Origin: Candidatus Lernaella stagnicola
GTDB lineage: Bacteria > Lernaellota > Lernaellaia > Lernaellales > Lernaellaceae
DNA: 64,000 bases
Direction: 5' to 3'
NCBI GenBank assembly: GCA_030765525.1
Contig: JAVCCK010000020.1
Span: 186,001-250,000, forward strand
The number at the start of each line of letters is the position of its first letter. Within the stretch, counting starts at the first letter, position 1. The notes beneath the pieces were generated by a model, which ran no database searches, was not told the origin of the DNA, and was given only the letters and a program-made list of their open reading frames with translations. Below are positions 18,159 to 25,962 of this stretch, in pieces. The translations under genes and the position numbers were made by a program.

Positions 18159-19655
18159 TCAGGCTCGGCGTGCGTCTGGGTCCATATCGGCGGTAAGGCG
18201 CGGGTGGCGGGCGGCGGTGACTTCGTCCACCTTTTTGCACGTCGTGTTGTGCGGCGCGCTCTTAACGAGTTCCGGATGGCTTCCGGCTTCGGCGTGGATG
18301 TTCCGCATCGCCGTGATGAAACCGTCGAGCGATTCAGGCTCGAAGCTTTCGGTCGGCTCCACCATGATCGCGCCCTTGACCACCAGCGGGAAATAGACCG
18401 TCGGCGGATGAAAGCCGTAGTCGATCAAACGCTTGGCGACGTCCATCGTCGATACGTCGTTCGGCAGGCCCTTTTCGGCGAATACGACTTCGTGCATGCA
18501 CGGCGCCTCGTAGGCCACCGTGTACAAATCCTGCAGCCGCGCCCGTATGTAGTTGGCATTGAGCACCGCCATTTCGCTGGACGCCTTGAGCCCCGGCGCG
18601 CCGAGTTCGCGGATATAGGCATAGGCCCGCACGAGCACACCAACATTGCCCCACCAGGAACGAACACGCCCGATTGTCTGCGGGCGATCGTGATCCAGAG
18701 CGAAACCGCCATCGCGCTTAACGATGACCGGCGCAGGCAAAAACGGCGCCATATGCTTTTTAACCCCCACCGGCCCGGCGCCCGGACCGCCGCCGCCGTG
18801 AGGTGTGCTGAAGGTTTTGTGCAAGTTGAAATGTAGCACGTCGATGCCGAAATCGCCCGGCCGCGTGATGCCCATGATGGCGTTCAGGTTTGCGCCGTCC
18901 ATGTACACCAGGCCGCCTTGGTCGTGGACGATCTGGGCGATTTGCGCGATGTTCGATTCGAACAGTCCCAGCGTGTTGGGGTTGGTAATCATGATCGCCG
19001 CGACTTGGTCGTCCATGATTTCGGCGACCGCTTCGGGCGTCAGGATACCGGCCGCGCCCGATTTCAGTGGCACGACGTCGTAATTGCATATCGTGGCCGA
19101 CGCCGGATTCGTCCCGTGCGCCGTGTCCGGAATGATGACCTTGGTTCGTTTTTGCCCCCGGGCTTCATGGTAGGCGCGGATGAGCATCATGCCCGTCAAT
19201 TCACCATGCGCGCCCGCTGCCGGCTGGCACGTGACCGCGTCCATGCCGGAAATCTCCGCCAGATGCTGTTCGAGGTTGAAGATCAACTCCCAAAGGCCTT
19301 GGTGCTCGGCGGCCGGATGCGCGTCGGCGAAACCGGGCAGGCGGGCGAGGTCTTCGTTGATTTTCGGGTTGTACTTCATCGTGCACGAGCCCAGCGGGTA
19401 GAGACCGCTGTCCAGACCGTAGTTGTACTGCGAGAGGCGCACGAAGTGACGAAACACTTCCACTTCGCTGACCTCCGGCCACGCGGCGGGCGTCAGGCGT
19501 TGCAGGTTCTCGGGTAGGGTCGCCGCTTCGGGTACATCGAGCGACGGCAGACTAAAGCCCTGACGGCCGGGCGTCGAGCGTTCGAAGAGCGTCGGCTCAC
19601 ACAGGGCCAGGCCCGTGCTGCCGGGCGTATCACAAGGACCGTACGATTTCGACAT
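18159..19655 (-). CDS. gcvPB: Glycine dehydrogenase (decarboxylating) subunit 2, P-protein beta
   Basis: C-terminal half of the split P-protein of the glycine cleavage system, 498 residues. It is PLP-dependent and decarboxylates glycine onto the lipoyl arm of GcvH. The PLP-binding Lys lies in NLHKTFSTPHGGGGPG, near residue 279. The start at 19655 (MSKSYGPCDTPG) is preferred over a frame 55 residues longer that merely reads through the end of gcvPA. It overlaps gcvPA by 26 bases, so the two subunits are coupled. It is the last gene of gcvH-gcvPA-gcvPB. Confidence 0.96.
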   Translation of the reverse strand: MSKSYGPCDTPGSTGLALCEPTLFERSTPGRQGFSLPSLDVPEAATLPENLQRLTPAAWPEVSEVEVFRHFVRLSQYNYGLDSGLYPLGSCTMKYNPKINEDLARLPGFADAHPAAEHQGLWELIFNLEQHLAEISGMDAVTCQPAAGAHGELTGMMLIRAYHEARGQKRTKVIIPDTAHGTNPASATICNYDVVPLKSGAAGILTPEAVAEIMDDQVAAIMITNPNTLGLFESNIAQIAQIVHDQGGLVYMDGANLNAIMGITRPGDFGIDVLHFNLHKTFSTPHGGGGPGAGPVGVKKHMAPFLPAPVIVKRDGGFALDHDRPQTIGRVRSWWGNVGVLVRAYAYIRELGAPGLKASSEMAVLNANYIRARLQDLYTVAYEAPCMHEVVFAEKGLPNDVSTMDVAKRLIDYGFHPPTVYFPLVVKGAIMVEPTESFEPESLDGFITAMRNIHAEAGSHPELVKSAPHNTTCKKVDEVTAARHPRLTADMDPDARRA

Positions 19656-20961
19656 AGCGGTCGATCTCCTCGCGGCTGTTGGCTTCGGTGACGCAGGTGA
19701 GGATGCCGTTTTCCAGCCCGGCGGCGAACCCGTCCAGGCCGATGCCGCCCAGAACGCCCGCTTCGCCCAGCGCGGCCAACACTTGACCCGCGGGTTGTTT
19801 GGGCACCCAGACGAACTCATTGAAGGTCGGCGCGCTCAAAGGCACGTCGCCGATTTGCGCCAATTGGGCTTTCAGATATTCGGCCTTCGCGTGGTTTTGG
19901 TTCGCCACTTCCAGCAAGCCGGCGCGGCCTGTCAACGACATGTACACGGTGGCCGCCAGGGCCATCAGGCCGTGATTTGTGCAGATGTTGCTGGTGGCTT
20001 TTTCGCGGCGGATGTGCTGCTCGCGAGTCGAGAGCGTCAGGCAGAAAGCGCGCTTGCCCTCGGCATCGACGGTCTGCCCGCAAACCCGGCCCGGCATAGC
20101 CCGCACGTCACTTTTGTTGACCGCGAACAAGCCCAGGCCCGGCCCGCCGTAGGACATGGGAATTCCCAGCGACTGCCCCTCGCCGCAGGCGATGTCAGCG
20201 CCGGTTTGCCCGGGCGGCGCGATCAGCCCGAAGGCCAAAGGCTCGGTGAACGCGTGCACGAACTTCGCCTTCTTGCGGCCGTCGAGCAGCTTTTTGAACG
20301 CGGCGGCGTCTTCGATCGCGCCCAGGTAATTCGGCGACTGCAGTACGAGGCAGGCCACATCGTCGTCGATCAATGCCCGGGCGGCTTCCAAGTCGGTCGT
20401 GCCCGACGCGGCCAGGGGTGCGGCCACCAATTCCAGCGACGTCCATTTCGTATAGGTGCGCAGCGTCTCTAAGTATTGCGGGTGCAGCCCCGCCGAGACG
20501 ACGACCTTCGTCTTGCGGCTTTGGCGTCCGGCCATGAGCACGGCTTCGGCCACGCCGGTCGCGCCGTCGTACATGCTGGCGTTGGAGATTTCCATGCCCA
20601 GCAGGCGCGCGATCATCGTCTGAAACTCGAACACCGCCTGCAACGTGCCTTGGCTGATTTCCGGCTGGTACGGCGTGTAGGCCGTGTAGAATTCGCTGCG
20701 TAGCAGCAAGTGGTTTATCGCCGCGGGTATCAAATGCCGATACGCGCCGCCGCCCGCGAAGCAGGGGCCGTGCGGACCTTTGTTGTTCAAGCCGCCCAGG
20801 TGATTGATCAGGGCGTTTTCGGGCAGCGGATCGGGCAGGCATAGTTCCCGGTCTAGGCGCAATTCCGGCGGAATCGAGCGAAACAGATCGGCCACGCTTT
20901 CTACGCCGATCGCCTCCAACAAGCGCTCGATATCGCCCGCGGTATGAGGGATGTAACGCAT
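19630..20961 (-). CDS. gcvPA: Glycine dehydrogenase (decarboxylating) subunit 1, P-protein alpha
   Basis: N-terminal half of the split P-protein, 443 residues, the usual length. It begins MRYIPHTAGDIERLLEAIGV and carries the family segments FAGGGAYRHLIPAAI, YTPYQPEISQGTLQ and YDGATGVAEA. It forms the tetrameric glycine decarboxylase with GcvPB. It is 30 bases downstream of gcvH and overlaps gcvPB. The split form is common in archaea, Firmicutes and deep-branching bacteria, in contrast to the fused GcvP of enteric bacteria. Confidence 0.96.
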   Translation of the reverse strand: MRYIPHTAGDIERLLEAIGVESVADLFRSIPPELRLDRELCLPDPLPENALINHLGGLNNKGPHGPCFAGGGAYRHLIPAAINHLLLRSEFYTAYTPYQPEISQGTLQAVFEFQTMIARLLGMEISNASMYDGATGVAEAVLMAGRQSRKTKVVVSAGLHPQYLETLRTYTKWTSLELVAAPLAASGTTDLEAARALIDDDVACLVLQSPNYLGAIEDAAAFKKLLDGRKKAKFVHAFTEPLAFGLIAPPGQTGADIACGEGQSLGIPMSYGGPGLGLFAVNKSDVRAMPGRVCGQTVDAEGKRAFCLTLSTREQHIRREKATSNICTNHGLMALAATVYMSLTGRAGLLEVANQNHAKAEYLKAQLAQIGDVPLSAPTFNEFVWVPKQPAGQVLAALGEAGVLGGIGLDGFAAGLENGILTCVTEANSREEIDRYVEIVRSL

Positions 20962-20991
20962 GGGATGGTCGTCTCCTGGTGAGAGTCGGAC

Positions 20992-21384
20992 TTACTTCTC
21001 TTCTTGTTCACCGCAGTATTTTTCGTAAGCGGCGGCATCCATCAGCGCATCTATTTCGCTCGGGTCGTCGAGCTTAATTTTGAGCAGCCAGCCCGCGCCG
21101 TAGGGCTCGGCATTAAGAATTTCCGGCATGTCGATTAAATCTTCATGGGACTCGACAACTTCCCCGCTCACCGGCGTGTAAATATCGCTCGCGGCCTTGA
21201 CTGATTCCACGACGCCGATCGTATCACCGGCGACGAATGGCTGACCAACTTCGGGCAATTCCAGGAAAACGATGTCACCTAAGGCATGCTGGGCATAGTC
21301 GGTGACGCCCAGGGTCGCCACATCACCGGCCACTTTGACCCATTCGTGATCCGTGCTGTAACGCAGATCGCTGGGAATGTTCAT
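20992..21384 (-). CDS. gcvH: Glycine cleavage system H protein
   Basis: Lipoyl carrier protein of 130 residues. The lipoylated Lys sits in ESVKAAS near residue 63, its standard position; the N terminus is MNIPSDLRYSTDHEWVKV. The start at 21384 is firm because AAAGGAG precedes it, and the 41 extra residues of the open frame look non-coding. It shuttles the aminomethyl group from GcvPA/PB to the T-protein, here encoded as a fusion at 33 kb. First gene of the operon, preceded by a structured leader at 21451-21524. Confidence 0.97.
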   Translation of the reverse strand: MNIPSDLRYSTDHEWVKVAGDVATLGVTDYAQHALGDIVFLELPEVGQPFVAGDTIGVVESVKAASDIYTPVSGEVVESHEDLIDMPEILNAEPYGAGWLLKIKLDDPSEIDALMDAAAYEKYCGEQEEK

Positions 21385-21450
21385 TCGTTCACTCCTTTGG
21401 GAAAAGACATAAGCCGCTTGCCACCATTCTTGACTAGTTTTTCGCCGGGG

Positions 21451-21524
21451 AGACTCGCCGCCGAGCGTCGCAATGTGCCGCGCTACGACACCCTGGGAGT
21501 AGCCCATGAAACGAAGGCGAGTCT
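21451..21524 (-). promoter_or_regulatory. Structured leader upstream of gcvH
   Basis: AGACTCGCC (21451-21459) and GGCGAGTCT (21516-21524) form a perfect 9-bp stem enclosing 56 bases. On the gcv strand the interior contains a second hairpin, TGGG-CTACT-CCCA, and a GTCG...CGAC helix, giving a possible three-way junction. It lies about 67 bases upstream of the gcvH start. It does not show the conserved bases of the glycine riboswitch that I know. It may be an attenuator, a protein-binding site or a new cis-regulatory RNA. Confidence 0.4.
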
Positions 21525-21601
21525 AGGCCCGAGCCGTGCTTTTGTAAAGACCCGAAGAGGCCGAAACTGGCTAAAAAAAGGGCATCGATGTGTCGGGATT
21601 C

Positions 21602-21931
21602 TTAATTCGTGGTGGTGTCTTTTGCCGGGGTTTTACTCTCGGAAGTCGTGGTCGTGCTCTTGGGCTTCTCGTCGGATTTCTCGGCCTTCGCAGTCGCGCC
21701 GTCGCCGTTCGTGCCGTTGCCGTTGGCCCCCGCGGCACCCGGCTTCTTGGCCTTGTAATCGGTTACGTACCAGCCCGAACCCTTCAGTAGAAAAGTGGAT
21801 TGGCTGACCATTTTCCGCAGCGAACCGGCGGCGCCGCAATGCGGGCAGTCGGTCAAAGGCGGGTCGGTAATGCGCTGAATTTTCTCGACATGCGCATGGC
21901 AGACGGAACAGGTGTATTCGTAAATCGGCAT
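21602..21931 (-). CDS. FmdB-family zinc ribbon protein
   Basis: A 109-residue protein starting MPIYEYTC, with the zinc ribbon CSVCH...CPHCG in residues 8-35: the FmdB-type putative regulatory family. It ends in a disordered tail rich in Lys, Ala, Asn, Gly, Thr and Glu (about 55-109). The family's exact role is unsettled; members are small cytoplasmic metal-binding proteins sometimes tied to formamidase regulation. GTG 21940 is an alternative start three codons earlier. A strong promoter lies upstream at 21976-22003. Confidence 0.88.
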   Translation of the reverse strand: MPIYEYTCSVCHAHVEKIQRITDPPLTDCPHCGAAGSLRKMVSQSTFLLKGSGWYVTDYKAKKPGAAGANGNGTNGDGATAKAEKSDEKPKSTTTTSESKTPAKDTTTN

Positions 21932-21975
21932 CGCTTCCACACCTCGAAGAGGGCAAGCCCTCGAAAACCGCGGAA

Positions 21976-22003
21976 ACTATAAGAATTCCACAACTTTTGT
22001 CAA
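21976..22003 (-). promoter_or_regulatory. Sigma70-type promoter of the FmdB-type gene
   Basis: On the minus strand TTGACA (22003-21998) and TATAGT (21981-21976) are 16 bases apart. Transcription would start near 21969, about 38 bases before the start codon at 21931. Confidence 0.6.
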
Positions 22004-22080
22004 GCGTGTCCTCACCGCTTGCAAAGCGCGGGCAAAAAAACGATCATCCAAATCGAGTTTGCATGCCAGGGGAGGGACGC

Positions 22081-22272
22081 ATGATTTTCGGCATCAACTG
22101 GATCTGGATTGCCGTTGTGTTGGCGGTTGTGGTCGTGATTTTGGCGATCGTGACCAAGCGCTCGGACATCATCATTATGCTGGTTGTCGTCGGCCTGGGG
22201 CTGTGGGTGCTCTCCCACGTTCACGTGTGCGGCGTGCCGGCCGGAATCCCCTTCGCAGGCTTCCTACTGTGA
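22081..22272 (+). CDS. Small two-helix membrane protein
   Basis: A 63-residue hydrophobic protein with two predicted membrane helices separated by a short TKRSD turn. ATG 22081 is preceded by GGGGAGGGACGC, a strong ribosome site. No family recognised. Its stop overlaps the GTG start of the next gene by four bases (GTGA), so the two are translationally coupled and may act together at the membrane. Confidence 0.7.
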   Translation: MIFGINWIWIAVVLAVVVVILAIVTKRSDIIIMLVVVGLGLWVLSHVHVCGVPAGIPFAGFLL

Positions 22273-22991
22273 CAGGAAAGTGGGCGTTCATCGCGGTGCT
22301 CGCGGCCTTTTTGGTGGCGACGGCGCTATGGTTGAACCGACCCTCCGCGAACGCCGAGGAAAGCCTCGTCGATTGTGCGCGGCAGGAAAGCCTTCGTAAT
22401 TTCAGCACCTTCAAAGACTACACTTGCCGCATCCAGAGCCATCGCAAGGTCTGGAAGACCGACGGCGTCCTGCATAAGCGCAACTATCTCCTGAAAAAGT
22501 TGCTGGTGCTGCAACCGGACAAGCGGCGCGAAGTTTTCGTGGAAGGCACCTTGAACGGCGAAAAGGCCGAGGAGAAGGATTTCATCTTCGAGCGCCTGGG
22601 TTTCGACAAAGGGCTCGACATTTCCGACATCGAGTGCTTTCGCCCCGACGCCGCGGGCAGGTTCGCCTTCGAAGAGCGGCCGGATCGAGTCATCGCGTTT
22701 CGGTCACTGGCGCCCGGCAAGACCAAGCTGCAAACCGGCAAAATTAACCTCGCGTCCGACTCCTGCCGCGTCGTGCGTATAAGCGGGCGCTTCGTCCACC
22801 GCAAAATCGTCAATAACGAGGTCGATTTCGTCACGACCTTCCGGCCGGTCGCCAAAAGCGTCTGGCTACCCAGCGACATGTCCGTTTCAGGAACGGTGAA
22901 TCTGGGGATCATCAAGCGGCGCATCGAAGCGAAAAAAGAGTTTCTCGACTACCGCCTGAACGTGGGCCTGACCGCCGCCGATTTCGACTGA
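22269..22991 (+). CDS. Hypothetical exported protein, LolA-like fold possible
   Basis: About 240 residues: an N-terminal hydrophobic signal or anchor (KWAFIAVLAAFLVATALWL), then a mostly beta mature part with segments such as DYTCRIQSHRKV and KSVWLPSDMSVSGTVNLG. These resemble the lipoprotein-carrier-like half-barrel seen in LolA/LolB-type proteins, but the match is by pattern only. Start is the GTG at 22269 overlapping the previous stop. It likely works in the periplasm with its small membrane partner. Confidence 0.65.
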   Translation: MTGKWAFIAVLAAFLVATALWLNRPSANAEESLVDCARQESLRNFSTFKDYTCRIQSHRKVWKTDGVLHKRNYLLKKLLVLQPDKRREVFVEGTLNGEKAEEKDFIFERLGFDKGLDISDIECFRPDAAGRFAFEERPDRVIAFRSLAPGKTKLQTGKINLASDSCRVVRISGRFVHRKIVNNEVDFVTTFRPVAKSVWLPSDMSVSGTVNLGIIKRRIEAKKEFLDYRLNVGLTAADFD

Positions 22992-23017
22992 TTTTCTAAA
23001 CAAATTGCGTGATGACC

Positions 23018-23389
23018 CTACCGCGTCGCCGGAGAAACGGTGACCGTGTGCTGCGGTGAGTCCGGGTCGCAAGTGACGGTCAGAATTTGCATGACGCGCG
23101 GGAAACCGATGCCGTCCAGGATGATCTCGCGGCCCTGGTCATCGTGGATTGACGGGGCGAAATCGGTGTCATCGTCGTTATTATTGTCATTATCGGTGTC
23201 GTCAGCGTCATTATTCTCGTCATCGACCGCGTCGTCGTCGTCATCGATTGTGTCGTCGTCATCATCGAAGACACCGCTGTTGTCGACGAAATCCTCGTCA
23301 TCCGAGGACTCCTTATCGCGAGCGAGGCCGGATACGAGGCATGCGATCAAAACGAAAAGCAGCAGGAAGCGGGATTATTGGACTTTCAT
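23018..23389 (-). pseudogene. Asp-rich small lipoprotein gene with a stop codon in the leader
   Basis: A strong ribosome site (GGGAGG, six bases before) sits ahead of ATG 23389, which begins M-K-V-Q and then hits TAA at 23377-23375. The same frame continues as a good signal peptide (SRFLLLFVLIAC, lipobox LIAC), an Asp/Asn-rich linker and a short folded tail ending at 23018. Without the stop this would be a normal 123-residue lipoprotein like others in the window. Either the gene is broken, it starts inefficiently at TTG 23350 or CTG, or the base is an assembly error (CAA or similar read as TAA). Function unknown. Confidence 0.6.
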
Positions 23390-23420
23390 GAGGCGCCTCC
23401 CGCGGCGCGTAAACGCGATA

Positions 23421-24023
23421 CTACTTTACCGCCACGACGTTCATGTTCAACGCGACGGTTTCGTCTTTGTAGGCCGCATGAGCGACTTCGATTTTCTCGA
23501 AGCCGACCTCTTGCAGCAGGGCGAGAATCGAATCGCGGGTGAACAGGTCCTTGTGCAATTGCTGCGGCGAATTGTGCGGTTGGGGATCGCCATGGGAAAA
23601 ACGGTAGACCTCGAAAAGATCGAACGTGGAGCCGACGATGCCCGGCTTTTTATCGCGGTAGGCTTCGATGAGTACGTCGAAGTCCGGCAGCCAATTGATG
23701 ACGAGCCGCCCGCCGGGCTGCAAGGCGCGATGCACATGCGCCAAGAAGTCTTTTTGCTGCCAGCGGTATAAGTGCTCGAAAACGGCGTCGAGCCTGATTT
23801 CTTCGAAGTGGTCGGATTCAAGCCAGTACGGATCGCCGATATCGGCCACGAAATCCGTGGCGACGGTCGGCACGATGTCCACGTTGAAGTAGCCCTCGAA
23901 ACGGGCACCGCCGCAGCCGAGATTCAATTTGCGCACGCCGTGAAAACGGCGCCGTATCCGCCGGTAGCGTAGGCCGGTCCAAGCTCTTTTCAGCGCCGCG
24001 AGCGCTCGCCGAACGATTCGCAT
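23421..24023 (-). CDS. SAM-dependent methyltransferase
   Basis: Class I methyltransferase of about 200 residues. Motif I is KLNLGCGGARFEGYFNVD, and the post-motif region IRLDAVFEHLYRWQQKDFLAHVHRALQPGGRLVINW is typical of type 11/small-molecule methyltransferases. The N-terminal 30 residues are strongly basic. The substrate is unknown. It lies just downstream of an acyl-CoA dehydrogenase on the same strand (19-base gap), and may be cotranscribed with it. Confidence 0.8.
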   Translation of the reverse strand: MRIVRRALAALKRAWTGLRYRRIRRRFHGVRKLNLGCGGARFEGYFNVDIVPTVATDFVADIGDPYWLESDHFEEIRLDAVFEHLYRWQQKDFLAHVHRALQPGGRLVINWLPDFDVLIEAYRDKKPGIVGSTFDLFEVYRFSHGDPQPHNSPQQLHKDLFTRDSILALLQEVGFEKIEVAHAAYKDETVALNMNVVAVK

Positions 24024-24042
24024 TCCGAGCCGCCTCCGGTTG

Positions 24043-25185
24043 TTAGTCCGCGAGCAGGTCGCGGGCGATGACGATGCGCTGCACTTCGCTCGTGCCTTCG
24101 TAGATCGTCACCACGCGGGCGTCGCGCATCAGGCGTTCGACAAGGTACTCTTTCGTGTAGCCGTAGCCGCCGTGAATCTGGACCGCCTCGCGCACGATGT
24201 CCTGCAGATTTTCGGCGGCGAACAATTTGGCCATCGATGCCTCGCGCGAAAACTTCAAGCCGGATTGCTTGCGCCAGGCAGCCTGCAAGGTCAGCAAACG
24301 CGCCGCCTCGAGGTTCGTAGCCATGTCGGCCAGCTTCCACTGAATGGCCTGCATCTTGGCCAACGGTTTGCCGAATTGTTCGCGCACCTTGGCGTAACTA
24401 GCCGCTTCGGCGATCGCCGCCGCGCCGATGCCGATGCACTGGCTGGAAATGCCGATGCGCCCGCCGTCCAGCGCCATCATGGCGATCTTGAAGCCGCCGC
24501 CCAACTCGCCCAGCAGGTTGTCTTTGGGGATACGGCAATCTTCGAAAGCCAGCGCGACGGTGTTGCTGCCGCGCAGCCCGAGTTTGTGCTCTTCCTTGCC
24601 GACGATCAGTCCCGGCGTGTCCTTTTCCACGAGAAACGCGCTGATGCCCTTCGGGCCGGGGTCGTCGCTGGTGCGCGCCCAGACAACCATCACCGAGCAA
24701 AACGCGCCGTGGCTAATGAAAATCTTGCTGCCGTTAAGCACCCAGTGGTCGCCGTCCAGCACCGCCTTGGTGCGCAGCGCCGCGGCGTCGCTGCCCGCGC
24801 CGGGTTCCGAGAGCGAGAACGAGCCCATCGGGAACTCGCCGGAGACAACCTTCGGGATGAACGTCCGTTTTTGCTCCTCGGTGCCGAAGGCGTTGATCGC
24901 TTCGGCCACCATGTTGGTGACGCTCATCGTCACGGCGGTCGAGGCGCAGGCTTTGGCCACTTCGGTAATCGCCAGCGAGAGGGCTACCGCGCCCATGGGG
25001 CTGCCGCCGTATTCTTCTGGCACGTTGATGCCCATCAAGCCCAGTTCTGACATTTTGCGGATGGATTCGAGCGGAAAGCGCTCGGTTTGGTCTATTTCGG
25101 CGGCCTGAGCTTTGAGTTCGTTGTCGGCGAAGTCACGGACCATGTCCACGAGCATGCGTTGGTCGTCGTTAATCTCAAAATGCAT
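24043..25185 (-). CDS. Acyl-CoA dehydrogenase
   Basis: FAD-dependent dehydrogenase of 380 residues that forms the trans-2 double bond in short- or medium-chain acyl-CoA and passes electrons to ETF. Family signatures include ACASTAVTMSVTNM, FSLSEPGAGSDAAAL, the YAKVREQFGKPL segment and the catalytic Glu in TIYEGTSEVQRIVIAR. The start at 25185 (MHFEINDDQRML) is preferred to a frame 36 residues longer because AGGGGAAA precedes it. A close paralogue lies in the opposite orientation at 25.96 kb, with a small lipoprotein between. Confidence 0.95.
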   Translation of the reverse strand: MHFEINDDQRMLVDMVRDFADNELKAQAAEIDQTERFPLESIRKMSELGLMGINVPEEYGGSPMGAVALSLAITEVAKACASTAVTMSVTNMVAEAINAFGTEEQKRTFIPKVVSGEFPMGSFSLSEPGAGSDAAALRTKAVLDGDHWVLNGSKIFISHGAFCSVMVVWARTSDDPGPKGISAFLVEKDTPGLIVGKEEHKLGLRGSNTVALAFEDCRIPKDNLLGELGGGFKIAMMALDGGRIGISSQCIGIGAAAIAEAASYAKVREQFGKPLAKMQAIQWKLADMATNLEAARLLTLQAAWRKQSGLKFSREASMAKLFAAENLQDIVREAVQIHGGYGYTKEYLVERLMRDARVVTIYEGTSEVQRIVIARDLLAD

Positions 25186-25351
25186 GTATTTCCCCTGCGA
25201 TTGCGAGCGAATGAAGCGTTCAGTCACGGCAAATGGTATCGGCTTTCCGGAAAATTGCAAACTGGCGGATTCATGGGGGCGGGAGTGTCGCACACCCGAA
25301 TAAAATGATACAAAAAGCGTTCCGACGGTTTCCAGACAAAGGAGTCAGGTG

Positions 25352-25807
25352 ATGAAGCAGCGGTGGATTATTCCGGCTTTTGTCTTGATTGCGGCGGTGG
25401 CTTGTCTACCATTTGCCTGCGGTGACGACGATGATGACGATGGCGGCGGACCGGCGGCCGGCTCCGACGTGTGCAGCGATTTGGGCGACTTGCCGGTTAG
25501 CTCAGGGACGATGACCGGCGGATTCACGTTCGACGGCGCCTCGGGTAGCTTCCCGTTGTCGATCACACTCGACGGCGATAACCGTCAATTGACCGGCACG
25601 TTGAGCTTCTCGGATTCCGGCAGTTCCTATTCCGGCAATTGCGCGGGGTATTGGGATTTGGACGGTTACCTGTTCGGCTCATGCGGCGCGACGAACGGGT
25701 CGGATTTTATCGATATCGATATTTTTGGAGACATCGGCGAGAACGGTTCGTGCGGCGCTTGGAATAACGACTTCGGCCAGTCCGGAGACTACTGGGTCGC
25801 ACGTTAG
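25352..25807 (+). CDS. Small lipoprotein
   Basis: About 151 residues: signal peptide with candidate lipoboxes AVAC and PFAC, then a short GDDDDDDGGG linker, then a compact beta-rich domain with four Cys (DVCSDLG, GNCAGYW, FGSCGATN, GSCGAWN). No known family. GTG 25349 and ATG 25352 are adjacent; AAAGGAG is seven bases before the ATG. A terminator follows immediately. It sits between two acyl-CoA dehydrogenase genes. Confidence 0.75.
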   Translation: MKQRWIIPAFVLIAAVACLPFACGDDDDDDGGGPAAGSDVCSDLGDLPVSSGTMTGGFTFDGASGSFPLSITLDGDNRQLTGTLSFSDSGSSYSGNCAGYWDLDGYLFGSCGATNGSDFIDIDIFGDIGENGSCGAWNNDFGQSGDYWVAR

Positions 25808-25827
25808 CTGAAAGCGGAAATTTGATC

Positions 25828-25858
25828 GAAAAGGCTCACGTTATCGTGGGCCTTTTTT
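25828..25858 (+). terminator. Rho-independent terminator
   Basis: GAAAAGGCTCACG and CGTGGGCCTTTTTT form a stem around TTAT followed by a T run, about 20 bases after the small-lipoprotein stop. Confidence 0.85.
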
Positions 25859-25962
25859 GTCCCGTCATTTGCGCTTTGCGACAAAGAGAGTACATTCTTC
25901 CAACGAAAAACAATGGCCGGCGCGCCGCCACAGACGGCGTCCGGGACCGCAGCGAGGCACAC

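Noticed and set aside
21451-21524. 74-base stem-closed element considered as a tRNA
   Set aside because: The stem is nine rather than seven pairs, and there is no TTCGA T-loop or anticodon arm on either strand.
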